From Dyadobacter soli (GTDB lineage: Bacteria > Bacteroidota > Bacteroidia > Cytophagales > Spirosomataceae): a stretch of DNA of 64,000 bases. Position 1 is the stretch's first letter. Each line of letters opens with the position of its first letter. The translations under genes were made by a program, and so were the position numbers. Below the pieces are notes generated by a model. That model had not been told where the DNA came from. It did no database searches and was given only the letters and a program-made list of their open reading frames with translations. The stretch is taken from NCBI RefSeq assembly GCF_900101885.1, contig NZ_FNAN01000001.1:62001-126000 (forward strand). The letters are read 5' to 3'. Positions 53,261 through 61,679 of this stretch are shown piece after piece.

Positions 53261-54307
53261 CTATGTTTGCATATGGGAATGGATGGGTTTACGTATGCTG
53301 AAAGCGTGGGTCCCGCGGGATTTGCAACCGGGTCCCGAAATGCGGATGGTCGAGCCGCGGACTTTGTATTTCGCACCCAATGCGGCGCAAATGATGTCTA
53401 GCTGGGTAAAAAGCGGCTGCCCGCTCAGGTCGGCAGTCAGCGGGCAGTTCAGTATCTGGCTGTTTTCGGCCTCCACGCTCACACCCCACGCCTCATGCAT
53501 ATGCTGCGCTACCTGCGCGAGCGACGCATTGCGGAATTGGAATGAGACACCGGCATTCAACAACCGCGGCCGTTCCGCCAGCCCCGCCGAAAACTTGCCC
53601 GAATTCCGGTCGAATGTGGCCGTATGATTAGGGCTCACCAGCATATCGACCGCCTCTTCGCTACCCCGCTCGCTGTACACCGAAACGAGGCCGGTAACCA
53701 CTTCCACCTTCGTTTGCCCGCCGTTGGCAGCCGTGCTCACATGGAAGCTTGTCCCCAACACCCGGGTAGTAACCCCGCCGGAATGCACGTAGAATGGCTT
53801 TTCAGGATTTTTACGAATGCTGAAAAAGCCGTTTCCTTTCAGTACGACCTCTCTTTTCGCACCCTCAAAGCGCTTTGGGTACCGCAGTGAACTTCCGGGC
53901 CGTAGTTCCACCACGCTGCTGTCGTCCAGCGTTACGGGCAGCACATCAGGGCTATCGTTTCGCTTTTCTTCCCATGTGTAGGCCGTCAGCGGCACATGGC
54001 GGTTGAGTACTTTCCCGGCGAAAAACCATCCGATCAGCAGGAGGGAGGCGGCCATGGCGGCCCACCGGATGTAAATGGATCGAAAAGGGCTGCGGTTATC
54101 GCCATCGCAGAGGTCGGGCAGATATGCCTTTTCCTGCATTCCGGCCCATATCCGCTCCCCGGCCCCGTCCAGATCTGCGTCGGTAAAGTTATCCGCATTT
54201 TCATTTTCAAGAAGCGCAAACCAATGTTCCACCAGCTGCCTTTCCGCGTCGGTGCACCGGCCTTCCTGATACTTCTCCAATAATGCTGCGAATTGCTCCC
54301 GGTTCAT
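53261..54307 (-). CDS. FecR-family anti-sigma factor
   Basis: A 348-residue inner-membrane protein. The cytoplasmic N-terminus (MNREQFAALLEKYQEGRCTDAERQLVEHWF) would hold the sigma factor. A single span (RWAAMAASLLLIGWFFAG) leads to the periplasmic FecR domain (VVELRPGSSLRYPKRFEGAKREVVLKGNGFFSI; VLGTSFHVSTAANGGQTKVEVVTGLVSV) and a DUF4974-like C-terminal domain (FQFRNASLAQVAQHMHEAWGVSVE) that contacts the STN domain. It lies between the sigma gene and SusC in the same direction. The last 25 or so residues (GCKSRGTHAFSIRKPIHSHMQT) are unusual and basic for the family. Confidence 0.93.
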   Translation of the reverse strand: MNREQFAALLEKYQEGRCTDAERQLVEHWFALLENENADNFTDADLDGAGERIWAGMQEKAYLPDLCDGDNRSPFRSIYIRWAAMAASLLLIGWFFAGKVLNRHVPLTAYTWEEKRNDSPDVLPVTLDDSSVVELRPGSSLRYPKRFEGAKREVVLKGNGFFSIRKNPEKPFYVHSGGVTTRVLGTSFHVSTAANGGQTKVEVVTGLVSVYSERGSEEAVDMLVSPNHTATFDRNSGKFSAGLAERPRLLNAGVSFQFRNASLAQVAQHMHEAWGVSVEAENSQILNCPLTADLSGQPLFTQLDIICAALGAKYKVRGSTIRISGPGCKSRGTHAFSIRKPIHSHMQT

Positions 54308-54466
54308 TGCCGTGTTGGCTGCTTGCTTTTTAGTGAGTAGTCAAAAGCAAGCGTCCTCGTCCGCAAAAGTTTTTAGATATTGTTGGAAAAGTTATATTAA
54401 TATGACGGTTTGTGCAGAAAAATCTTTCTTTTGTGCAGTGCTGTGCCAAACAATCCCGGCGCGCCG

Positions 54467-54673
54467 GCGCGAAGGTCAACCTTCGTGCTCCGCTATTCGC
54501 AGGCCTCCGGCCGGTCGCTAACGTAAAATCGCGTGTGCCGTATCGACCGGCCAGAGGCCTGCGAATAGTGTGTGCAAATCAGGAGATTTGCACCAGCGTC
54601 GCGAATACTATGTGCAAACCAGCAGATTTGCACCAGCGTCGCGAATACTATGTGCAAACCAGCAGATTTGCAC
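54467..54673. repeat. modular palindromic element, copy B
   Basis: It has the same modules as copy A. The hairpin GCGCGAAGG...CCTTCGTGC is at 54467-54488. The 24-bp inverted repeat (54493-54516 and 54545-54568) has arms identical base for base to copy A. A tandem series of GTGCAAATC-agga-GATTTGCAC-type hairpins has a 40-bp period (54572, 54612, 54652). The flanking modules are in the reverse order and orientation compared with copy A, whereas the central core and its loop keep the plus-strand orientation. It lies inside the 406-bp gap between the ECF sigma and FecR genes. Confidence 0.9.
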
Positions 54674-54713
54674 AAATATTTCCTCCTTTCCTCCATCCTC
54701 CTTTCCTCCCTTT

Positions 54714-55262
54714 TCAAAGATAATCCTTCAAATAAGACCGCAACGCCTTCACTACAAGACTCAAATGATGCTCCACCGTGCGTTGGGGCATTTGGATCTG
54801 AGTGGCGATTTCTTTGGTGGAACGGTTTTCGAGGCGGTGGAGGCGGAAAATGGTCTGGGCTTTTTCGGGGAAGTGGCTCAGCCGGGCTTCGATGCTGCGC
54901 ATTAGTTCGCTGGCGTTGAGCTGCTCTTCGGTGGTGCAGATGGCGTCCGAATATCCGGTGAATGCATGTGTAACGTACTTCTCATGCACCATCGCCGATT
55001 TGAAATGGTTGATGCACGTGTATTTCACCGATGTGATGAGGTAGGCTTCCAGGTTGTCGATCTGCAACAGGCTGCGACGTTCCCATAGCCGGAGAAATAC
55101 GTCCTGAACGATGCTTTCCACGGCCTCACGGTCGTCGATTTTGCGGAGGGCGAGCAGGTACATTTTTTTCCAGTAACGCTGGTAAATCTCCCGGAATGCC
55201 AGGCCGTCGTCGTCGCGCAGGGCTTCGATGAGGTGGTTGTCCGGTAGGGATTTAACGTTCAT
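54714..55262 (-). CDS. ECF-type RNA polymerase sigma factor
   Basis: A 182-residue sigma factor of the Bacteroidota FecI-like ECF group. Region 2 is seen in AFREIYQRYWKKMYLLALRKI and ESIVQDVFLRLWERR. Region 4 with its helix-turn-helix is LENRSTKEIATQIQMPQRTVEHHLSLVVKALR. It is the first gene of the minus-strand pectin locus and is followed by the FecR gene after 406 bp that hold a modular palindromic repeat. It should direct transcription of the SusCD-GH28-GH43 genes when released by FecR. Its target promoter is probably in the sigma-FecR or FecR-SusC gap, but I cannot identify it. Confidence 0.95.
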   Translation of the reverse strand: MNVKSLPDNHLIEALRDDDGLAFREIYQRYWKKMYLLALRKIDDREAVESIVQDVFLRLWERRSLLQIDNLEAYLITSVKYTCINHFKSAMVHEKYVTHAFTGYSDAICTTEEQLNASELMRSIEARLSHFPEKAQTIFRLHRLENRSTKEIATQIQMPQRTVEHHLSLVVKALRSYLKDYL

Positions 55263-55606
55263 ATGCGGGTTACTTAATGCCGTAAACTGGTGCCGAAAGT
55301 GAATTTTGGAAAATTGTATTTTTCCGATGTCGGGTCGATGTGCTCATTGCTGTCCGGACTTAATTTGAATCCATTTTTTATGGTGACCAATGCATTCGGC
55401 CGATTTATTTACGCAGACGTTGCCGGGAACGTTGTCATTCGGGATTTTTATAAGGAAAGCCATACTTTTTCCCGGCAATGCAAAATAATCGGGCTAGATT
55501 TGTCAGATTGACATTTGAAATATTGCAAGAATACTTTGTGTAAAAACAGCGGTAAAAGTGTGTCAAAACCTGCTTTGTTTGGCTCTGATCATCACCTTGA
55601 TTTGTC
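55263..55606. other. 344-bp divergent intergenic region
   Basis: The gap lies between the divergently transcribed sigma and Gfo/Idh/MocA genes and must hold both promoters. A TACTTTG near 55531 is a weak -7 candidate for the plus-strand gene. A frame at 55290-55511 has no family match or supporting signals and is not called. I see no clear operator or hairpin. Confidence 0.4.
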
Positions 55607-56917
55607 ATGACTATTTCCAGAAGAAAATTCATCCGCCACACTGCCGCCATAGCCGGTGGCGCAGCAATTTCACCCATTATCACCGACTTCGCGCACGCAA
55701 GCCGGCCGGTCCGTTCGGCGGCCGACAAGATCCGCGTCGCTGCGATCGGGATCAACAGTATGGGGTGGGCGGACGTCAATGCGGTGATGAAAAACCCGGG
55801 CGTGGAATGCGTGGCGCTCTGTGATGTCGACCGCAATGTGCTCGACAAACGCGCTGCCGAACTGGCCGCGAAAGGCATCAATGTGAAGACGTTCGGAGAC
55901 TACCGTAAGATCCTGGACGACAAGGATATCGATGCGGTGGTGATCGGTACGCCCGACCATTGGCATTGCCTGATGATGGCAGAGGCATGCGAGGCGGGAA
56001 AGGACGTGTACGTCGAAAAGCCGATTGGAAACTCCATTGCCGAATGCCGGGTAATGGTGGCGGCGCAGGAAAAGTACAACCGCGTGGTTCAGGTGGGACA
56101 ATGGCAGCGCAGCCAGAAACATTTTCGCGACGCGGTCGATTTTGTGTATTCCGGAAAGCTTGGCAAAGTGGGGCTCGTGAAAGTCTGGGGTTATTTTAAT
56201 TATGGAAACCCTATTTTAAAACTACCGGATGGTGCCGCTCCGGCCGGTGTAGATTATGATATGTGGCTCGGCCCGGCTGCCAAACGGCCATTCAACCCCA
56301 ACCGTTTCCATGGCTCGTTCCGCTGGTTCTGGGATTACGCGGGCGGTATCATGACCGACTGGGGAGTGCATTTGCTCGATTACGCATTGCTCGGTATGAA
56401 GGCATCCGGAACGCCCAGACGCGTCAGCGCCAGCGGGGCAATGCTGCGCAATCCCGGCGCGGAAACGCCCGATACATTGACGGCACTTTTCGAATACGAC
56501 GATTTCAATATCCAGTGGGAGCACGTGATCGGTTACGGAGCGGGCATTTACAACCGCCAGCACGGCATCGCGTTTCTGGGCGAGAACGGGACGTTGATCG
56601 TCGACCGCCAGAGCTGGGAGGTAATACCTTATGAAAAGCGCATGGAGGCCGTTCCAGTACAAAAATCCTCCGACAATGGCCTCGACGAACACGCCAAAAA
56701 CTTCGTGGAAGTCATCCGCTCGCGGCGCATGGACGACCTGCACGCGCCCATACGTGTGGGCGCGGAGGTGGCGACGCTTTCGCAAATGGGCAATATCGCT
56801 TACCGAACGGGAAGTATGCTCCATTGGAATGCTGAGAAAGGCGAATTCGACAACAAGGAAGCCAATAAGCTGATCGGTAACGCGTATCACAATGGTTACA
56901 AAATGCCGCGTACTTAG
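55607..56917 (+). CDS. Tat-exported Gfo/Idh/MocA-family oxidoreductase
   Basis: A 436-residue NAD(P)-dependent enzyme. A twin-arginine-type leader (ISRRKFIRHTAAIAGGAA) precedes the Rossmann domain (IRVAAIGINSMGWADV) and the family motif EKPIGNSIAECRVM (Lys in VEKP is the conserved catalytic lysine). The C-terminal domain contains RWFWDYAGGIMTDWGVHLLDYALLGM with the usual Asp-Trp-Gly-x-His element. Exported members of this family act on sugars or glycosides. It is divergent from the pectin locus and may serve it, but this is only proximity. A Crp-family gene follows. Confidence 0.92.
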   Translation: MTISRRKFIRHTAAIAGGAAISPIITDFAHASRPVRSAADKIRVAAIGINSMGWADVNAVMKNPGVECVALCDVDRNVLDKRAAELAAKGINVKTFGDYRKILDDKDIDAVVIGTPDHWHCLMMAEACEAGKDVYVEKPIGNSIAECRVMVAAQEKYNRVVQVGQWQRSQKHFRDAVDFVYSGKLGKVGLVKVWGYFNYGNPILKLPDGAAPAGVDYDMWLGPAAKRPFNPNRFHGSFRWFWDYAGGIMTDWGVHLLDYALLGMKASGTPRRVSASGAMLRNPGAETPDTLTALFEYDDFNIQWEHVIGYGAGIYNRQHGIAFLGENGTLIVDRQSWEVIPYEKRMEAVPVQKSSDNGLDEHAKNFVEVIRSRRMDDLHAPIRVGAEVATLSQMGNIAYRTGSMLHWNAEKGEFDNKEANKLIGNAYHNGYKMPRT

Positions 56918-56992
56918 CCTTTCAGGAAGTCGATGCGGATAAATTGGCTTGCAAATGGTATTTTTGAAGCCGTTCGTTACCCCAAAATCCGC

Positions 56993-57562
56993 ATGAGAGT
57001 ACTTACCAATCTGGTGAAGCTGATCAACCCGCCCGAGGCGGAGCTGGCCATGATGGAAGAACGACTGCATTTGAAAGTGCTGCGGAAAAATGAGCATTTT
57101 GTGCGCCAGGGCCACATTTCCAGCGAGGTAGCGCTCGTAGAAAGGGGCACAATGCGGCTGTACATTGAGACGCCCGACAAGGAAATCTGCAAAGACTTCC
57201 TGTTTGAAAATTCCGTGGCTTGTTCGTACGACGGATTCTTCTTTGGGCAGGCGTCGCGGGTGAGCATTCAGGCATTGCAGGAAACGCATTTATTGGTTTT
57301 GACCAAAGATGATTTTCATTATTTGTATGAAAACTGCCCTGGCTGGCAGCGCTTCTGGAACTTGCTGTTGGTTGAGCAGCTCATGAAAACCGATTCCCGC
57401 GAAACAGCCCTGCTCAAAGATCCGCCCGACGTGCGGTTCCGGAATATCCTGGAAGAGCATCCTTTACTTTTCAGCAGAATACCCTTACAATACATCGCCA
57501 GTTACCTCGGCATTACCCGCGAAACGCTCAGCCGCTACCGCAGCCGGATGTTAACCGACTGA
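56993..57562 (+). CDS. Crp/Fnr-family transcriptional regulator
   Basis: An N-terminal cyclic-nucleotide-binding-like barrel (LRKNEHFVRQGHISSEVALVERGTMRLYIETPDKE) is followed by a C-terminal helix-turn-helix (IPLQYIASYLGITRETLSRYRSRM). No cysteine cluster of FNR type is visible. Arg and Glu residues of a true cAMP site are not clear, as in most Bacteroidota members. The ATG at 56993 is chosen because TATTTTTG at 56959-56966, a consensus -7 box, lies inside the longer frame from 56933. A small hypothetical gene follows after 13 bases and may be co-transcribed. Confidence 0.88.
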   Translation: MRVLTNLVKLINPPEAELAMMEERLHLKVLRKNEHFVRQGHISSEVALVERGTMRLYIETPDKEICKDFLFENSVACSYDGFFFGQASRVSIQALQETHLLVLTKDDFHYLYENCPGWQRFWNLLLVEQLMKTDSRETALLKDPPDVRFRNILEEHPLLFSRIPLQYIASYLGITRETLSRYRSRMLTD

Positions 57563-57575
57563 ATTATTTTCCTCC

Positions 57576-58049
57576 ATGAAAACGCCCTCGACCAACCCAA
57601 GCGCCGATACCGTGATCCGCATCGAAAGATTCCTGAATGCCGAAGGGAAGCCTCACGCGGTGCTGAGCTATAATGCTTCCAAAAACTATTTGCTGATGAA
57701 ATGGATCGGCTATTCCGCCGATCCGGAAATCATTACCGCGCTTGATGGCATGAAAAACTGGTATCAGAGCAACGGCAAGGCCCGTAAATGCCGCTTCCAC
57801 GTGCATGACACCAAGGAAGTGGAAGGCTCGTGGGCGGGCGCGTTGGCGTACATTTGCGACGATTTCTTCCCTGCTTGCCATCAGGCAGGCTTGTCCTGCA
57901 ACCTCAGCATCATTTCTCCCGATTTTTTCTCCAAAATGGCCTCCGTTACGCTGTTCAACCAGCACGGGGCGGCGGTACCGACCGTGCTGGTGAACACCCT
58001 GCGAGAAGCCGAAAGTTTCATCGCCGAAAGGCAGTCAGTCGGTAATTAG
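57576..58049 (+). CDS. hypothetical protein, possibly STAS/SpoIIAA-like
   Basis: A soluble 157-residue protein. The middle (NYLLMKWIGYSADPEIITALDGMKNWYQSNGKARKCRFHVHDTKEVEGSWAGALAYI) has the strand-helix rhythm of STAS/SpoIIAA-like proteins that often accompany Crp-family genes in Bacteroidota. This resemblance is tentative. It follows the Crp gene by 13 bases. Its stop overlaps the convergent cytochrome gene by 4 bp. Confidence 0.65.
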   Translation: MKTPSTNPSADTVIRIERFLNAEGKPHAVLSYNASKNYLLMKWIGYSADPEIITALDGMKNWYQSNGKARKCRFHVHDTKEVEGSWAGALAYICDDFFPACHQAGLSCNLSIISPDFFSKMASVTLFNQHGAAVPTVLVNTLREAESFIAERQSVGN

Positions 58050-59005
58050 CGTGCGACCTGGTTTTCAATCGGTTTGATGGTTTTGAGATAGCTGAAAATG
58101 GCTTTCAGATCAGATTCCTTCATGCCGGAATACATTGTCCAGGGCATCGGCGTGTTCGGCTGGGACGCCGGTATGGGTGGCGCCACGTAACCCGGCGAGG
58201 TGAATACCTTGAAACGGCCCACGAAATCCGCCTCCGTCCAGTTGCCGATACCGGTTTGCCGGTGCATGGTAATATTGGGTGAAACCAATGTTCCGGCCGG
58301 ACTTTTGAACTCCATTCCGCCGCCGAACTCGGTGCCGGGGATCACGCTGCCTTTGTCGGTTTTGCTGTGGCAATCCACGCAGCCGGTGGCATTGACGAGG
58401 TACTTGCCGTATGCGACCACGTCGGTTGTGTCGGGAAGGTGCGAGAGCTCGGCTTTGGCGGGCATGGTGTTGATGATAAAGCTGACCGGGAAATCCGCCC
58501 TGGATTCGGGGACATCCTTTTTAATGGAAGGCAATGTGCGCATGTAAGCGATGATCGAGTAAATGTCCTCCTGATCCATCCGGCCGAACCGGTGGTAGCC
58601 CATGACGGGAAATAGCGCCTTGCCGTCCTTGTTCGCGCCGGTAGTAATGGCTCGGAAAAGCTCGCCGTCGGTCCAGCCAGCCAATGCGTACGGGGTAATG
58701 TTAGGCGCGTAAAATGCACCAGGGAAGCCCATTTGCTGGTCGAAGCGCTCGCCGCCGGCACCCTGGCCGGTAGCCATCATCGGCCCGGCGAAACGCGACC
58801 AGTCGCGGCTGCTGTGGCAATCCATACAAACGGTGACGTGGTTGGCGAGGTATTTTCCACGCTCCACGCGGGCGACGGTGTTTTCGATTTTAATGTCCGG
58901 TGCAGGCCCGGTGTCGGGTAACCCAAGTTTAACGTAAGTGGCTGCGATGCAAACGAGTAATACGATAGCGGCAAGCGCATATCCTGCCCACCTGAGGAAT
59001 TTCAT
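58046..59005 (-). CDS. membrane-anchored diheme cytochrome c
   Basis: A 319-residue protein with one N-terminal membrane helix (YALAAIVLLVCIAATYV) and two heme c motifs, CMDCH (Cys60, Cys63, His64) and CVDCH (Cys209, Cys212, His213). Each is followed by a methionine-containing loop suitable for the distal ligand. The duplicated layout resembles the cytochrome subunit of alcohol or sugar dehydrogenases and carries electrons in the periplasm. No dehydrogenase partner is adjacent. Its stop codon overlaps the stop of the convergent hypothetical gene. Confidence 0.9.
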   Translation of the reverse strand: MKFLRWAGYALAAIVLLVCIAATYVKLGLPDTGPAPDIKIENTVARVERGKYLANHVTVCMDCHSSRDWSRFAGPMMATGQGAGGERFDQQMGFPGAFYAPNITPYALAGWTDGELFRAITTGANKDGKALFPVMGYHRFGRMDQEDIYSIIAYMRTLPSIKKDVPESRADFPVSFIINTMPAKAELSHLPDTTDVVAYGKYLVNATGCVDCHSKTDKGSVIPGTEFGGGMEFKSPAGTLVSPNITMHRQTGIGNWTEADFVGRFKVFTSPGYVAPPIPASQPNTPMPWTMYSGMKESDLKAIFSYLKTIKPIENQVAR

Positions 59006-59131
59006 GGCTGATTTTTAAATTTAAAAATGACTGTTTCGAACTAAACGCCGCCCATTACCGGTCGGGAGCTGGGCGACGGTTCAAAATTAGAAGCGCCATT
59101 TTCAAATGCATTTGATCCAAATCACAAAAAG

Positions 59132-61651
59132 TCAGCTGCGTTGAGCAACCGGTACCAGTTTGCTCACAATCCATCCAAAAATCACGCACCCGAAAATCCC
59201 CACGCCGGGATACAGGAAGAAATGCACCCAGCCATTGGCCTGCACAAAATAGAGCAGCACCGCACTGATGAAAAACCCGGCGAGAATGCCCGTGCTGTTA
59301 ATGGAAGGGAAGAATATGCCCGCCACGAACATCCCGGCCAGGCAGCCCCCGAAGATGCCGATCAGTTTCAGGTACTGGTCCCAGATGCTGTTGTTTTCCA
59401 TAAAAACCAGCCACACGGCAATGCCGATGCCCGCCGCGCCTAGTGCAAGCGTGGTATAGCGCGCAAAGCGGAAACGTTGCAAGTCGGTGGACTTTGGCAC
59501 AAAATGCTGGAAGAAATCGGTGGTGACGACGGTAGCAATGGAGTTCATGGAAGAGCTGATGGTGGACATGGTAGCGGCGAAAAGGCCGGCGATCACCAAC
59601 CCGCGCAGGCCCGCGGGCAGCTGCGTGGAGATAAACCACGGGAAAATATCGTCGGTGCGCGCCACCGGGTTCAGGAGCTGGGGTGCTTGTTTGAAATACA
59701 CCCACAATGCGGTGCCGACGAGGAAAAATATCAATGTAGCCGGGATGACCAGGAATGCATTGGTCCAGATCGAACGGCGGGCCTCGGCTTCCGTGGGCGT
59801 AGTAAGGTAGCGCTGCACCACCACCTGGTCGGAAGTGTAAGTCACAATTTGGGTTAAAAAATTACCCACTAAAACCACCCACAATACCGGTTCCGTAATG
59901 CCCCAGCCGCTGTTAATCATATGAAATTTGCCCGCCTCACCCGCCTGCTCGAACAGTGGACCGAAGCCGCCGGAGGCATTGGCAATAAAAAACAAGCTCA
60001 GAAACGCCCCGCCCAGCAGCACGCCAACCTGCATTACCTCCGTCCAGACGACCGCTTCGATACCGCCGGAAATGGTATAGGCGGTGGTAATGAGGCTGGT
60101 AAGGATAATGCAAAGCATAAGGTTCATGCCGGTAACCGTGCTCAGTACCAATGCAGGGAGGTAAATCACGATCCCCAGTCTTCCTACCTGAAAAACCACA
60201 AACGTGAAGCTGCCCACCAGTTTGACGGTTTTATTGAAACGGAATGCAAGGTATTCGTAAACGCTCGTGATTTTCAGTTTGCGGAAATAGGGCAGGAAAA
60301 ACCAGATCACAATGGGCGCCACGACGACGATCATCGCATTGGCAAAAATGTAAACCCAGTCGGTAGCGTAGGTTTTGGCGGGAATAGCGATGAAAGTAAG
60401 TGCGCTCAGTTTGCTCCCGAAAATGCTCAGCCCGGCCGCCCACCAGGGTATGTTCTGGCCGCCGAGGAAAAAATCGTCGGTACTGGCGCTCATTTTGCGC
60501 GAAACATAAATGCTGATGCCCAGCACCAGTAGAAAATATACCGATACCACGCCCCAGTCGATGCCATTGAAAGTACCCGTGCTCACCACCGGAGTGCCCG
60601 CCACCACACGCGGCGTGCGGATACCCGGCTGAATTTCGCCCGAAGGAATCACCGGCTGCCCGTTCCAGGTCACCAGTGGAGCGGTAACCGCCGCATTACC
60701 TTCTGAAAATGCCCCAAGCGGTGCCCAGGTATCGGTAATGCTGTGGTAGGCCATGATTTCGTTGCGGAAACCGGGATGTTTTTCTTTAAGCTCCATTACC
60801 CGCTGCGCATTGGCACCGTCGTCGCCTCCCACTACGAGCAGGTGCGACTGCCCCGCCGCATACGCAGGGGAAGGCGCGGCGGCGACAGCATTCGGCAGGT
60901 CGGCAATGCGTTTCCAGGTTTGGGAAGCCGGGTTGTAAGCAAGGCATTCTTTCAAATAAGTACGCTGCACAGCCCCGGTGGCGGCATTATGGTGCAACTC
61001 CACGCCGCTGAACAGGAAGAAACGGCCATCCTGCGCACCCGCGACACCCAGCATGCGGCCATTGCCGGGGATGGGCGGCAACTCGTTCCATTGTCTTTTG
61101 TGTAAATCGAATTCCCAAAAGCGGTTCAATGCATTGGTATCGGACGGGGCGGTAGTGCCGCCGGCTACATATATTTTATCTCCCAGCAGTGCTCCCGAAG
61201 CATAAGCGAGCGGAACCGGCAAATCGGGGAGGGCAGTGAAGGCAATGCGGCCATCTTTCCAGTTCAGATAAAATGCCATACTGTAATGCTGCTTGCCGTC
61301 GGCGCCGCCGAGACAGAAAATACCTTCGGGTGTGGTGAGCGAAATGCCGTAGCCCATTGCCCGCGGCAGATAACCCGCTTTCTTCCAGCTTCCCGACGGG
61401 TTTTCCAGCACAAAAATGGCATCGTACCAGGTTTTGGGCGCGGTACCCCACGGCCCGGCATTACCCGGGAAATTGGCGCCCCCGGCTACGATCAGCGCAT
61501 TGTTGCTCACGCCGGCATATGCACCGGCAAATCCCACCGCATCGGGAAGCGGCGGCAAATTTTTCCATTGCAGGGGCGAAGGCCCCGGCTGCTGGGCATT
61601 GGAAATCATAGTTTGCAGGAGAATAGTCAGGAAGAAAAAGAAACGGGTCAT
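59132..61651 (-). CDS. Kelch mutarotase (NanM-like) fused to sodium/solute symporter
   Basis: A single 839-residue chain with two functions. Residues about 20-370 form a Kelch propeller of the NanM/cyclically permuted mutarotase type (LIVAGGANFPG, IYVAGGTTAPS, LLVVGGDDGAN). Residues about 380-839 form an SSS-family sodium symporter with the typical segments DFFLGGQNIPWWAAGLSIFGSKLSALTFI and FAATMSTISSSMNSIATV. A signal peptide puts the propeller in the periplasm, where it would anomerise N-acetylneuraminate just before uptake. It is in an operon with the neuraminate lyase and sialidase, which fixes the substrate as sialic acid with good confidence. Confidence 0.93.
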   Translation of the reverse strand: MTRFFFFLTILLQTMISNAQQPGPSPLQWKNLPPLPDAVGFAGAYAGVSNNALIVAGGANFPGNAGPWGTAPKTWYDAIFVLENPSGSWKKAGYLPRAMGYGISLTTPEGIFCLGGADGKQHYSMAFYLNWKDGRIAFTALPDLPVPLAYASGALLGDKIYVAGGTTAPSDTNALNRFWEFDLHKRQWNELPPIPGNGRMLGVAGAQDGRFFLFSGVELHHNAATGAVQRTYLKECLAYNPASQTWKRIADLPNAVAAAPSPAYAAGQSHLLVVGGDDGANAQRVMELKEKHPGFRNEIMAYHSITDTWAPLGAFSEGNAAVTAPLVTWNGQPVIPSGEIQPGIRTPRVVAGTPVVSTGTFNGIDWGVVSVYFLLVLGISIYVSRKMSASTDDFFLGGQNIPWWAAGLSIFGSKLSALTFIAIPAKTYATDWVYIFANAMIVVVAPIVIWFFLPYFRKLKITSVYEYLAFRFNKTVKLVGSFTFVVFQVGRLGIVIYLPALVLSTVTGMNLMLCIILTSLITTAYTISGGIEAVVWTEVMQVGVLLGGAFLSLFFIANASGGFGPLFEQAGEAGKFHMINSGWGITEPVLWVVLVGNFLTQIVTYTSDQVVVQRYLTTPTEAEARRSIWTNAFLVIPATLIFFLVGTALWVYFKQAPQLLNPVARTDDIFPWFISTQLPAGLRGLVIAGLFAATMSTISSSMNSIATVVTTDFFQHFVPKSTDLQRFRFARYTTLALGAAGIGIAVWLVFMENNSIWDQYLKLIGIFGGCLAGMFVAGIFFPSINSTGILAGFFISAVLLYFVQANGWVHFFLYPGVGIFGCVIFGWIVSKLVPVAQRS

Positions 61652-61679
61652 TGGGTCTTTCAGTTATTCAATCATTCAT

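Noticed and set aside
55290..55511. Plus-strand open frame in the sigma-oxidoreductase gap
   Set aside because: No promoter, motif or hydrophobic signature; it is more likely promoter DNA.
56222..57289. Long minus-strand open frame opposite the oxidoreductase and Crp genes
   Set aside because: It runs across two well-supported plus-strand genes and has no motif.
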